Made by a program: the position numbers and the translations under genes. Below the pieces are notes generated by a model. It did no database searches. It worked only from the letters and a program-made list of their open reading frames with translations, and was not told the DNA's origin. Positions 49,512-60,186 of a DNA stretch of 64,000 bases are shown here, in pieces; position 1 is the first letter of the stretch, and the number at the start of each line of letters is the position of its first letter. This DNA comes from Hyphomicrobiales bacterium. Its GTDB lineage: Bacteria; Pseudomonadota; Alphaproteobacteria; Rhizobiales; Rhizobiaceae. The DNA lies in NCBI GenBank assembly GCA_900469615.1, contig UBYA01000022.1, forward strand, positions 3,679-67,678, in the 5' to 3' direction.

Positions 49512-51431
49512 CTATTCGTCCCGTACCTTCGCAGCCTTGCGAGCGGCCCTTGAATTCGGCTTGCCGCCCTTCGGGGCGCCGCCGTCATTCTTGGCGAAGC
49601 CCGGCTTACCGGTCTTTTTCGCCCAGGGCTTCTTGTCCGGGCGTTCGGAAACGCCGCCCTCGCCCGCCGCCCGTTCCGGCTTGCGATCGGACTTCCATTT
49701 CGGCTTGGGGCCGTCGTTCGAACGCGGCCCCTTGTCGGCGAAAGGCTTCTTCTTTGCGAAGCCGCCTTCCCGCCTGGCCTGGAAATCCGGCATGCCGGCG
49801 AGCTGCTTGACGCGGATGCCGCGCTCGAGCGTCTTGTCCGGACCGATGGCCGAGAGGAATCGCTCGGCACCATCGGGCGCGAGCTCGACGAAGGTTTCCT
49901 CGGGCTGCATCTTGATGGCGCCGATGTCGCGCTTGGTGAGGTTGCCGTTGCGGCAGAGCATGGGGATCAGCCAGCGCGGCTCGGCATTCTGCTTGCGCCC
50001 GACGGACAAGGATACCCAGACTCCGTCGGTAAAGTCGTTGCGTCCCGCAGATGAGCCCTCATCGCGAGGCGTGACCGGAAAATCGTCGCGGCGAGGCTTT
50101 CTGCGCTCGCCTTCGGCCGGCACGTCCTGCAATTCCTCCGGCGCGGAATGGCCGGCACGGTATTGCCGCAGGAAGGCGGCGGCGACCTGTTCGGCACCAT
50201 GACGCTCCAGCAATTGCCGGACGATCGACTGTTCGTCCTCGGCGAGCGGTCCGGCAAAGACCGGATCGGCGAGAAGACGTTCGTCGTCGCGCTGGCTCAC
50301 CTCGTCGGCAGACGGTGGCTTTGCCCAGGTGGCGCGGATGCGGGCGGCTTCCAGCAGGCGTTCCGTGCGGCGGCGGGCGCTGAGCGGCACGATCATGGCG
50401 CTGACGCCCTTGTTGCCGGCGCGCCCCGTGCGGCCGCTGCGATGCAGCAGCGTTTCCGGATTGGTCGGCAAATCGGCGTGAACGACCAGTTCGAGGCCCG
50501 GCAGGTCGATGCCGCGAGCGGCGACGTCGGTTGCGATGCAGACGCGGGCGCGGCCGTCGCGCATGGCCTGCAAAGCGTGCGTACGCTCGTTCTGGCTAAG
50601 CTCGCCCGAGAGAGCGACGACCGAAAAGCCGCGATTGTTGAACCGCGCCGTCAGATGATTGACGGCGGCGCGCGTCGAGCAGAAGACGATGGCGTTGCGC
50701 GCTTCATAGTAGCGCAGCACGTTGATGATGGCGTTTTCCTTGTCGCTCGGCACGACCGTCAGCGCGCGATACTCGATATCGACATGCTGCTTGGCTTCCG
50801 AGGCGGTAGCGATGCGAACGGCATCGCGCTGGTAATTTTCGGCAAGCTTGGCGATCGAGCGCGGCACGGTCGCGGAAAACATCAGCGTACGGCGTTCGGA
50901 CGGCGCGGTTTCCAGAATGAATTCCAGATCCTCGCGGAAACCGAGATCGAGCATCTCGTCGGCCTCGTCGAGTACGACGGCATGCAGCCTCGAAATATCG
51001 AGCGAGTTGCGGCGGATATGATCGCACAGGCGGCCGGGCGTGCCCACGACGATATGAGCGCCGCGCTCCAGCGTGCGCCGCTCGGTGCGCATGTCCATGC
51101 CGCCAACGCAGGAGGCGATGGTGGCGCCCGTCAGGGCATAGAGCCACTCCAGCTCGCGCTGGACTTGCAGCGCCAGTTCCCGGGTCGGCGCGATCGCCAG
51201 CGCCAGCGGCGCTCCGGCCGGGCCGAAGCGCTCGGCGCCGTCAAGCAGGCCCGGCGCCAGCGCGAGACCGAAGGCGACCGTCTTGCCCGAACCGGTCTGG
51301 GCGGAGACGAGGGCATCCTTGCCGGCAAGGCCGGGATCGAGCATGGCTTTCTGCACCGGCGTCAGCGTCTCGTAACCGCGCTTCGCCAAAGCCTGGGCAA
51401 TCGCCGGAACGATGCCTTCGAATTCAGTCAT
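49512..51431 (-). CDS. DEAD-box RNA helicase (DeaD/DbpA-like)
   Basis: A 639-residue ATP-dependent RNA helicase. The core motifs are Q-motif YETLTPVQKAML, motif I AQTGSGKTVAFG, Ia APTRELALQV, II DEADEMLD, III SAT, IV FCSTR, V GIDLPGLELVVH and VI HRSGRTGRAG. A DbpA-type RNA-binding domain (VWVSLSVGRKQNAEPRWLIP) is near residue 510. A Lys/Gly/Pro/Ala-rich basic tail of about 110 residues ends the protein. A likely role is ribosome assembly or mRNA unwinding in the cold. ATG 51431 is taken as start; the ATG just before it is also possible. It has a long leader of unknown content. Confidence 0.93.
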   Translation of the reverse strand: MTEFEGIVPAIAQALAKRGYETLTPVQKAMLDPGLAGKDALVSAQTGSGKTVAFGLALAPGLLDGAERFGPAGAPLALAIAPTRELALQVQRELEWLYALTGATIASCVGGMDMRTERRTLERGAHIVVGTPGRLCDHIRRNSLDISRLHAVVLDEADEMLDLGFREDLEFILETAPSERRTLMFSATVPRSIAKLAENYQRDAVRIATASEAKQHVDIEYRALTVVPSDKENAIINVLRYYEARNAIVFCSTRAAVNHLTARFNNRGFSVVALSGELSQNERTHALQAMRDGRARVCIATDVAARGIDLPGLELVVHADLPTNPETLLHRSGRTGRAGNKGVSAMIVPLSARRRTERLLEAARIRATWAKPPSADEVSQRDDERLLADPVFAGPLAEDEQSIVRQLLERHGAEQVAAAFLRQYRAGHSAPEELQDVPAEGERRKPRRDDFPVTPRDEGSSAGRNDFTDGVWVSLSVGRKQNAEPRWLIPMLCRNGNLTKRDIGAIKMQPEETFVELAPDGAERFLSAIGPDKTLERGIRVKQLAGMPDFQARREGGFAKKKPFADKGPRSNDGPKPKWKSDRKPERAAGEGGVSERPDKKPWAKKTGKPGFAKNDGGAPKGGKPNSRAARKAAKVRDE

Positions 51432-51787
51432 CATCTGTCTTTCGGAATTCTTCGCGCACCAATCGGCGGCGATCATCGTGGTTCGCACGTCGCGAACCTC
51501 TTCTTCAGGCGTGCACATACTTGTTTGGCAAGCCGATGTACAGAGCAGAGGCGTATTCGCGCGAGTCGGAACGAAAAAAAGGCAGCGAAGCGCGCTGCCT
51601 TTGAAGTTGATGCTGTCTAAAGCTAGCTCGAGTCGGGGAACTTCATGTCTCGGGAGCCAGGGGCAGCTCCAATCCGCTCCTAGCTCATGCGAACGGTCTC
51701 AAGTCGGCCTTTACCTTTGACCAAGCTTTCTTAACGCGAAGTTACCAAACGGGGGTCATCGTTTGCCCCTCAGTTTTAAGGTTCGTC
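51432..51787. other. 356-bp intergenic region with a strong terminator
   Basis: Between the helicase start and the end of the acetoacetyl-CoA synthetase gene lie a minus-strand terminator (51574-51599) and, upstream of it, about 190 bp with complementary segments (GGAGC/GCTCC around 51660; GAAGTT/AACTTC). The distance of about 190 bp between the synthetase stop and the terminator is longer than usual and could hide a small RNA. No open frame is convincing. Confidence 0.5.
51574..51599 (-). terminator. rho-independent terminator
   Basis: The minus strand reads GGCAGCGCGCTTCGCTGCC (7-bp stem, GCGCT-type loop) followed by seven T residues. It terminates minus-strand transcripts coming from the acetoacetyl-CoA synthetase gene or from a small RNA in between. 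Confidence 0.85.
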
Positions 51788-53740
<1,953 letters not shown>

Positions 53741-53906
53741 ATTTCTCTCCCCCGCTTTTCGTCCTATATAGCAATGCTGCAACGCATTATAAAATCACGG
53801 TGTTATGGCGATTGCCAGTGCGTGGTGTTTGCATCCGCCAAACAATTCCTATATCCGGCAAACGCAGGCAGATCATCCCTATCAGTTCGAGAGTCCCCAC
53901 GGGATC

Positions 53907-55811
53907 ATGAGAGCTTCGAAAAACAATAAGTGGCGACTGACGTTGCGATCGGCCTCGCGTTGGCTGCCCGGCGCCGCCCGCACGACCGGCATCGTTCTTC
54001 TCACGATTCTCATCGTCTTCGCTGTCTTCAGAGCGACCGCGCCTTTCCTGATTTCCAGCGGCCTGGTGCGCTCCGGCATCGAGAAGGCCCTCTCGGAATG
54101 GACGGGATATCGCGCTCAGATCGAAGGCGATCCGACGCTGGAATTCTGGCCGACGGCGCGCGTCACGCTCAATCAGGTGACGATCCGCGAGCCGACGAAA
54201 AACGGCAAGGTCCTTGGCCATGTCGACAGCCTCTCGGCGGATTTCTCGCTGCTGTCGGCCATCCGCGGCCATGCGCGGTTTCATGAGTTTCATTTTCTGC
54301 GCCCGGTCCTCTATATCCGCCGCGACGAGGACGGCCTGATCGACTGGACGAACGAGGGCCGTCTCTCCAAGGCTATCGAACAGGCGGAGGCCTCCTCCGG
54401 CGACGGCATATCGATGCGGAAGGACCAGGACGCCGCCATCGGCATGCTGACCATCGAGGACGGCAGCATCGAGATGACCGACGAACGCAGCGGCAACATC
54501 TACAAGCTCAACGGCATCAACGCGGACATTTCCTGGCCGCGGCTGTCGCAGCCGATGACCGCCGTCATTCTTGCGCGTTTCAACGACCAGGACGTCAAGC
54601 TCAATTTCGACTCGACGCAGCCGCTGCTCTTCTTTGCCGGCAAGAGCGTCGACGCGAAAACCAGCTTCGCCTCGTCGATGATCAACTGGACCTATGCCGG
54701 CGTCACCAGCATATCGGACCTCTCGGCGCTATCGGGCAACCTGCAGCTCAGCGTACCGAATGTTCCCGCCTTCCTGGCATGGAGCGGCCAGCGTCTGCCG
54801 GCCGCCGACGCCCTCAAGAACGTTTCTCTGAGCGCCGACATTGCCGCGATCGACAACGGCCTGCGCTTCAACAACCTCAATTTCAAGGTCAATGATTCGG
54901 CGGCTTCAGGGGTCATGGACCTCAACTCCACGGCAGCGGGCAAGCCCAAGATCTCCGGAACGCTCGCCTTCGACCAGATGAACCTCAATCCGTTCCTGGC
55001 CGCCTTTTCCATGCGCCTTGCGGCCGAAACCGCGATCGACGCGCTTTTGAACGGCAATCCGCTGCAGCGGCTCGATCTCGACATGCGCCTGTCGGCAAAC
55101 AAGGCGGCGCTCGGTCCCTTCCAGTTCGAGAATATCGGCGCAAGCCTGCTGGTGGCCGGCGGCAAGGCGAAGTTCGACATCGGGGACAGCGGTTTCGAGA
55201 GCGGGTCGCTGACCGCGCATCTGGAAGTCGCCCCCGGGGATTTCGACGGCGGCGGCAAATTGCAGATCTCCATCCGAAACGCCGATTTCGGCGGCCTCTT
55301 CACCCGATTGAAGCTGGTGGGGCCGCTGCCGATGCCATCGTCCGGATCGCTGGATCTCGCGCTCAGCACCTCCAAGCCGATCTGGGTGGCCACGCTCAGC
55401 GACGTGGCCGGCACGCTGCACTTCAAGTCGGCGGCGGGGTCGCTGCGCCAATTCGACATCTCCGCCTTCCGGACGCTGGCCGCTGAAAAAACCTTCTTCC
55501 GGATGAGCGACGTCGCCGATGCATCTTTCGACTTCGACAGCATCAATGTCGATGCAAGCTTTGCGAAAGGGTCGGTCGAGGTGAAGAATGCCTCGATCGC
55601 GGGACAGAACGAAACGATTACCTTCAATGGCGTCGTTCCGTTCCGCACCAATGGCCTCGCGCTCTCGGGCGCGGTCGAGGCGACATCGCCCTCCGATGCC
55701 GACGAGTTGCCGATGCTGCCCTTCTTCATCGGAGGCAGCTGGCCGAACCCGGTCGTTTCGCCGGTCGCAACGCTCCTGCAGAAGCCGATACAGCCGCTGC
55801 AGCAACAATAA
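53907..55811 (+). CDS. AsmA family protein
   Basis: A 634-residue inner-membrane-anchored AsmA-type protein. One membrane helix lies at about residues 25-48 (TTGIVLLTILIVFAVFRATA). A large periplasmic beta-rich region of repeated units follows (YRAQIEGDPTLEFWPTARVT, ISGTLAFDQMNLNPFLAAF, GSLDLALSTSKPIWVATLSD). It ends before a Pro/Gln tail. Members help move or organise lipids between inner and outer membranes. The frame opens at 53805, but the ATG at 53907 puts the helix in a normal N-terminal position. It is divergent from aacS. Confidence 0.85.
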   Translation: MRASKNNKWRLTLRSASRWLPGAARTTGIVLLTILIVFAVFRATAPFLISSGLVRSGIEKALSEWTGYRAQIEGDPTLEFWPTARVTLNQVTIREPTKNGKVLGHVDSLSADFSLLSAIRGHARFHEFHFLRPVLYIRRDEDGLIDWTNEGRLSKAIEQAEASSGDGISMRKDQDAAIGMLTIEDGSIEMTDERSGNIYKLNGINADISWPRLSQPMTAVILARFNDQDVKLNFDSTQPLLFFAGKSVDAKTSFASSMINWTYAGVTSISDLSALSGNLQLSVPNVPAFLAWSGQRLPAADALKNVSLSADIAAIDNGLRFNNLNFKVNDSAASGVMDLNSTAAGKPKISGTLAFDQMNLNPFLAAFSMRLAAETAIDALLNGNPLQRLDLDMRLSANKAALGPFQFENIGASLLVAGGKAKFDIGDSGFESGSLTAHLEVAPGDFDGGGKLQISIRNADFGGLFTRLKLVGPLPMPSSGSLDLALSTSKPIWVATLSDVAGTLHFKSAAGSLRQFDISAFRTLAAEKTFFRMSDVADASFDFDSINVDASFAKGSVEVKNASIAGQNETITFNGVVPFRTNGLALSGAVEATSPSDADELPMLPFFIGGSWPNPVVSPVATLLQKPIQPLQQQ

Positions 55812-55843
55812 TCGCCCAAGCCTGCCGGTTGCGCCGCCGCGCC

Positions 55844-56659
55844 TCAGGCCGCGGCAGCCGCCTGTTCATCCCGCTGCCGCTGGACTTCGCGACGCTTCGT
55901 CACGATGGAAGCGCAGATGACGCCGATGGTGACGACGCCGATCAGGATCGTGCAGATGGCGTTGATCTCCGGCGTGACGCCGAGCTTGACCTGGCTGTAG
56001 ATGAGCATCGGCAGCGTCTTGGCGCCCGCACCGGACGCGAAGGTCGCGATCACCAGATCGTCGAGCGACAGGGTCAAAGCCAGTACCCAGCCCGAGAATA
56101 CGGCCGGCGCGATGATGGGGAGCGTCACCTCGAAGAAAGTCCGCACCGGCGGAGCACCGAGATCCAGCGCCGCCTCCTCGATCGAGCGATCGAAGGTCAA
56201 AAGGCGCGACTGCACGACGACGGCGACGAAGCACATGGTCAGCGTCGTATGCGCCATGACGATGGTCCAGAAGCCGCGATCGACACCGGAGGTGACGAAG
56301 AGCAGCAGCAGCGACAGGCCGGTGATGACGTCAGGCATGACGAGCGGCGCATAGATCATGCCGGAAAACAGGATGCGGCCGCGGAAACGCGTGTAGCGCA
56401 CGAGGGTCAGCGCCGCCATGGTGCCGAGCACCGTGGCGATGGTCGCCGACAGGAGCGCGATGCGGACCGTCAGCCAGGCGGCGCTCAGCATGGTATCGTT
56501 GCTGAAAAGATGCACGTACCATTGCGTCGAAAAACCGCCCCAGACCGTGACCAGCCGCGACCTGTTGAAGGAGTAGATGACCAGCAGCAGGATCGGCAGG
56601 TAGAGGAAGGCCAGGCCGAGCGTGACCGAGACGATGTTGAAACGGGACCAGCGGATCAT
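55844..56659 (-). CDS. potI: putrescine ABC transporter permease PotI
   Basis: A 271-residue permease with the PotI/PotC opening FLYLPILLLVIYSFNRSRLV, six membrane segments and coupling loop EEAALDLGAPPVRTFFEVTLP near residue 160. It is the last gene of potFGHI, with a start three bases after the potH stop. The tail is Arg/Gln/Ala-rich. It forms the spermidine/putrescine-type channel with PotH. Confidence 0.91.
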   Translation of the reverse strand: MIRWSRFNIVSVTLGLAFLYLPILLLVIYSFNRSRLVTVWGGFSTQWYVHLFSNDTMLSAAWLTVRIALLSATIATVLGTMAALTLVRYTRFRGRILFSGMIYAPLVMPDVITGLSLLLLFVTSGVDRGFWTIVMAHTTLTMCFVAVVVQSRLLTFDRSIEEAALDLGAPPVRTFFEVTLPIIAPAVFSGWVLALTLSLDDLVIATFASGAGAKTLPMLIYSQVKLGVTPEINAICTILIGVVTIGVICASIVTKRREVQRQRDEQAAAAA

Positions 56660-56662
56660 CGA

Positions 56663-57574
56663 CTATCTCCCCTTTTCGTCGGCCCTGGCCTGGAAATGCT
56701 GGAAGAAGACGATGGGCACCACCAGCACCAGAAGGAGGATGGTCGCCACCGCCGACGCCAGCGGCCAGTCGGTATTGCTGTAGAATTCCGTCCAGAGCAC
56801 CTTGCCGATCATCAGGGTCTCCGAGCCGCCGAGCAGATCGGGAATGACGAATTCGCCGACGGCCGGGATGAAGACCAGCATGCAGCCGGCAACCACGCCC
56901 GGGATGGAGAGCGGAAAGGTGACGCGCCAGAAAGCGCCGATCGGCGTGCAGCCGAGATCCTGCGCCGCCTCGATCAGCGTGCCGTCCATCTTCTCCAGTG
57001 CCGAATAGAGCGGCAGCACCATGAAGGGGAGATAGGAATAGACCATGCCGATATAGACCGCCGTATTGGTGTTGAGGATGACCAGCGGCTCGTGGATGAT
57101 GCCGAGCGCCATCAGCAGCTGGTTCAGCAGGCCCGTCGTGCTGAGGATCGACATCCAGGAATAGACGCGGATCAGGAAGCTCGTCCAGAAGGGCAGGATG
57201 ATCAGCATCAGCAAAGTCGGACGGATCGTTCGCGGCGCCTGCGCCATGCCGTAGGCGATGGGATAGGCGATGATCAGCGTCAGCAGCGTCGAAATCCCGG
57301 CGATCTGCAGGCTCTGGATGTAGGCGTTCATGTAGAGAGGATCGCCCGCCAACCATGTGTAGTTGTCGAACGACATGGTTTGTAGCTTGTCCCACCAGTC
57401 GCCAAAGCTGTCGCTCCAGGCGAAGGACGGATCGTAGGGCGGCACCGACATCGCTTTCGTCGCCAGCGAGATGCGGAAGACGATGAGGAACGGTGCGAGA
57501 AAGAAGGTCAGCAACCAGGCATAGGGGACGATGATGACAAGGCGCTGATAGATGGAGGAACCGAGCGCTCTCAT
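56663..57574 (-). CDS. potH: putrescine ABC transporter permease PotH
   Basis: A 303-residue permease of the PotB/PotH type. The first helix is LVIIVPYAWLLTFFLAPFLI. A periplasmic loop follows (DNYTWLAGDPLYMNAYIQSLQ). The coupling loop is IEAAQDLGCTPIGAFWRVTFP near residue 205. It is co-transcribed with potG upstream (three bases apart) and potI downstream. Confidence 0.91.
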   Translation of the reverse strand: MRALGSSIYQRLVIIVPYAWLLTFFLAPFLIVFRISLATKAMSVPPYDPSFAWSDSFGDWWDKLQTMSFDNYTWLAGDPLYMNAYIQSLQIAGISTLLTLIIAYPIAYGMAQAPRTIRPTLLMLIILPFWTSFLIRVYSWMSILSTTGLLNQLLMALGIIHEPLVILNTNTAVYIGMVYSYLPFMVLPLYSALEKMDGTLIEAAQDLGCTPIGAFWRVTFPLSIPGVVAGCMLVFIPAVGEFVIPDLLGGSETLMIGKVLWTEFYSNTDWPLASAVATILLLVLVVPIVFFQHFQARADEKGR

Positions 57575-57577
57575 GAA

Positions 57578-58723
57578 TCAATCCTTCAGCAACACGCCGG
57601 CATTTTCGTCGAAGGAGACCCAGACGTTCTGGTCGTAGGTGAAGGGCTCTTCCACGACGCGCACGGCGTTCAGCGACGAGGCCTTGACGACCTGCCCGCT
57701 CTTCAGCTTGACGTGGAAAACGGTCATGTCGCCGAGATAGCCGATATCCCAGATCTCGCCCTCGGCGGCATTGAGGGATGCGTTGGCGGGCGGACGGGGC
57801 GTTACCCGCAGCTTTTCCGGGCGAATGGCAAGGCTGGCACGGCTTCCCTCGGCCGGGGCGCCGCCCGAGGCGGTGCGCACCGTGAAGCCGGAATCGACCG
57901 ATATCTCGACGATACCCGATTGCGCCGAGATGACATTGCCGTCGAGGATGTTCACATCACCGATGAAATCGGCGACGAAGCGGCAATTGGGCGCCTCGTA
58001 GATCTCGGCCGGCGTTGCCACCTGCACCACCTTGCCGTGGCTCATGACCGCGATGCGGTCGGCCATGGTCATCGCCTCTTCCTGGTCATGGGTCACGACG
58101 ACGAAGGTCAGCCCGAGGTTCTGCTGAAGGTCCATGAGCTCGAACTGGGTTTCCTCGCGCAGCTTCTTGTCGAGCGCGCCGAGCGGTTCGTCCAGCAAGA
58201 GCACCTTCGGGCGCTTTGCAAGGGAGCGGGCCAGCGCCACGCGCTGGCGCTGGCCGCCGGAAAGCTGGTTGGGCTTGCGCCTGGCGAACTGCTCCAGCTT
58301 GACGAGCTTCAGCATCTGCGTGACGCGATCGGCAATCTCGTTCTTCGCCATGCCGTCCTGACGCAGGCCGAAGGCTATGTTCTTCTCGACCGACATATGC
58401 GGAAAGAGCGCATAGGACTGGAACATCATGTTAACGGGACGGCGGTAGGGCGGCGTGCCGGCGAGATTCTGCCCATCGAGCACGATCTCGCCCGTCGTCG
58501 GCTGTTCGAAGCCCGCCAGCATGCGCAGAAGCGTGGACTTGCCGCAGCCCGACGCGCCAAGGAGAGCAAAGAATTCACGATTGTAGATATTCAGGGAGAG
58601 GTCGTCGACGGCGGTGAAATCACCGAACTTCTTCGTCACATTCTTGAAGGAAATGTAAGGCTTGGCCGAAGGATCGGTCCAAGGAGCAAAGGAGCGCCGG
58701 ATATTACCGAGTGACTTCATCAT
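57578..58723 (-). CDS. potG: putrescine ABC transporter ATP-binding protein PotG
   Basis: A 381-residue ATPase of the polyamine importer. Walker A is GASGCGKSTLLRML, the signature LSGGQRQR, Walker B VLLLDEPLGALDKKL, then TFVVVTHDQEEAMTM. The C-terminal TOBE domain is at about residues 290-380. ATG 58723 follows GGGGATAG. It is separated from potF by 183 bp that contain a strong stem-loop after potF and a partial RIME-like repeat. Confidence 0.92.
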   Translation of the reverse strand: MMKSLGNIRRSFAPWTDPSAKPYISFKNVTKKFGDFTAVDDLSLNIYNREFFALLGASGCGKSTLLRMLAGFEQPTTGEIVLDGQNLAGTPPYRRPVNMMFQSYALFPHMSVEKNIAFGLRQDGMAKNEIADRVTQMLKLVKLEQFARRKPNQLSGGQRQRVALARSLAKRPKVLLLDEPLGALDKKLREETQFELMDLQQNLGLTFVVVTHDQEEAMTMADRIAVMSHGKVVQVATPAEIYEAPNCRFVADFIGDVNILDGNVISAQSGIVEISVDSGFTVRTASGGAPAEGSRASLAIRPEKLRVTPRPPANASLNAAEGEIWDIGYLGDMTVFHVKLKSGQVVKASSLNAVRVVEEPFTYDQNVWVSFDENAGVLLKD

Positions 58724-58756
58724 CTATCCCCAAATGGATGCCCGCAAGGGCTTTCC

Positions 58757-58815
58757 TAAAGCACTTCCGCATTCCGGACGGAAAACCGCTGCGCACTTTT
58801 CCCGGAAATGCGTTG
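58757..58815 (-). repeat. RIME-like repeat, A half only
   Basis: GCATTCCGGACGGAAAACCG followed by CTGCGCACTTTTCCCGGAAA corresponds to the reverse complement of the first half of the units at 30388-30595. The second half is missing. It lies between potF and potG inside the transporter operon. Confidence 0.7.
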
Positions 58816-58874
58816 GCGCCGGCTCTTCCCCATTCCGGCGCGCTCGTGATTCCTGCATCATGCTCTTAAGGAAA

Positions 58875-58898
58875 GGCCCGGACGTTGCCGTCCGGGCC
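58875..58898 (-). terminator. stem-loop after potF (attenuator or stabiliser)
   Basis: GGCCCGGACG and CGTCCGGGCC are exact 10-bp complements around a GCAA loop on the minus strand, followed by TTTCCTT. It begins eight bases past the potF stop, within the operon. It could stop part of the transcription or protect the potF messenger, giving more binding protein than permease. Confidence 0.7.
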
Positions 58899-58906
58899 GT
58901 TTCGAC

Positions 58907-60004
58907 TTATTGGCCGGTCGTGACCTTTGTCCACAAGCGCGTTGCCAGGCGCTGCGTTTTCGGGTCCCACGGGGTCAGCGTGAACAGCTTCTCGCGGACC
59001 TCGTCGGTCGGATAGACAGCCGGATCGTCCAGCACGTCCTTGCTCACGAACTGCTGCGACGCCTTGTTGCCGTTGGCATAGGTGGTGGCGTCACTGGCCT
59101 TGGCGATGACTTCCGGCTTCATGATGTAGTTGAGGAAAATATGCGCCTCCTCGACATGCGGCGCATCGGCCGGGATCGCCATGACGTCGAACCACATCTG
59201 CGCACCCTTGGTGGGGATCGAATAGCCGATGTTGACGCCGTTCTTGGCTTCGGCGGCTCGGTTGCGGGCCTGCAGCACGTCGCCGGAATAGCCGAAGGCG
59301 ATGCAGATATCGCCGTTGGCGAGCGCATTGATGTATTCGGAGGAGTGGAACTTGCGAACGAAGGGGCGGATCGCGGTCAGCAGATCCTCGGCCTTCTTGA
59401 AATCTTCCTGCTTGGTCGAATTCGGATCGAGCCCCAGATAGCGCAAGGCTGCCGGGATGACGTCTGTCGGAGAGTCCAGCACGTAGATGCCGCAATCCTT
59501 GAACTTGGCGGCTAGCTTGGGATCGAAGATCACGTCGATATCGGGCGCTGCATCTGTGCCGAGGATCTGCTTCACCTTGTCGACGTTATAACCGACGCCG
59601 CTGGTCCCCCACATATAGTCGATCGCGTACTGGTTGCCGGGATCGTAGGTGGCGATGCGCTGCTGCACCGTATCCCACATGTTGGAGAGGTTCGGCAACT
59701 TGGACTTGTCCAGCTTCTGGAAGACGCCGGCCTTGATCTGGCGTTGCAGGAAATAGGCCGTCGGCACGACGACGTCGTAGCCGGTCTTGCCCGCCAGCAG
59801 CTTCGTTTCCAGGGTCTCGTTCTGGTCGAAGGTGTCATAGACGACCTTGATCCCGGTTTCCTTGGTGAAATCCTCCAGGATCGAATTGTCGATATAATCC
59901 GACCAGTTGTAAATATTGACGACCTTGTCTTCCGCCTGAGCGGCCGCCGCCAGCGAAACGACCGCGAAAGCCGTTGCTGCAAGCCGTGCGAACATGGACT
60001 TCAT
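58907..60004 (-). CDS. potF: putrescine-binding periplasmic protein PotF
   Basis: A 365-residue polyamine-binding protein. The signal peptide is MKSMFARLAATAFAVVSLAA, probably cut after AQA. The mature part opens VVNIYNWSDYIDNSILEDFT, then YDTFDQNETLETKLLAGKTG and the ligand-site SGVGYNVDKV and FGYSGDVLQA segments. ATG 60004 is preceded by ACAGGAGGGACT; the open frame upstream is not needed. It is the first gene of potFGHI and lies 180 bp behind a LysR gene on the same strand. Confidence 0.92.
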   Translation of the reverse strand: MKSMFARLAATAFAVVSLAAAAQAEDKVVNIYNWSDYIDNSILEDFTKETGIKVVYDTFDQNETLETKLLAGKTGYDVVVPTAYFLQRQIKAGVFQKLDKSKLPNLSNMWDTVQQRIATYDPGNQYAIDYMWGTSGVGYNVDKVKQILGTDAAPDIDVIFDPKLAAKFKDCGIYVLDSPTDVIPAALRYLGLDPNSTKQEDFKKAEDLLTAIRPFVRKFHSSEYINALANGDICIAFGYSGDVLQARNRAAEAKNGVNIGYSIPTKGAQMWFDVMAIPADAPHVEEAHIFLNYIMKPEVIAKASDATTYANGNKASQQFVSKDVLDDPAVYPTDEVREKLFTLTPWDPKTQRLATRLWTKVTTGQ

Positions 60005-60064
60005 AGTCCCTCCTGTTTTGTTCAAGGGCATCCAGGCGACACCCAACCCTCTGTTTTTCCCGCT

Positions 60065-60093
60065 AGACTAGAAAGGAAATCGGAAGGCGACAA
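60065..60093 (-). promoter_or_regulatory. possible potF promoter
   Basis: On the minus strand TTGTCG (-35, 60088-60093), 17 bases and TAGTCT (-10, 60065-60070) lie about 60 bp upstream of potF. The match is moderate. Confidence 0.35.
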
Positions 60094-60186
60094 GGGGAAA
60101 AGCGTCGCCGCATACTCTTTCACATTTTGTCGTCCATCGGCCGAAAGAGGCGCATCCGCTCCAGAAAAGGCGCCGCGAGACACGGC

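Noticed and set aside
51574..51599. Terminator hairpin acting on the plus strand
   Set aside because: Only TTTG follows on the plus strand and no plus-strand gene ends nearby; the seven-T run is on the minus strand.
51731..51746. Near CtrA box (TTAA-N7-TTAC)
   Set aside because: One mismatch, no gene start within a sensible distance on the proper side; too weak compared with the perfect box at 42329.
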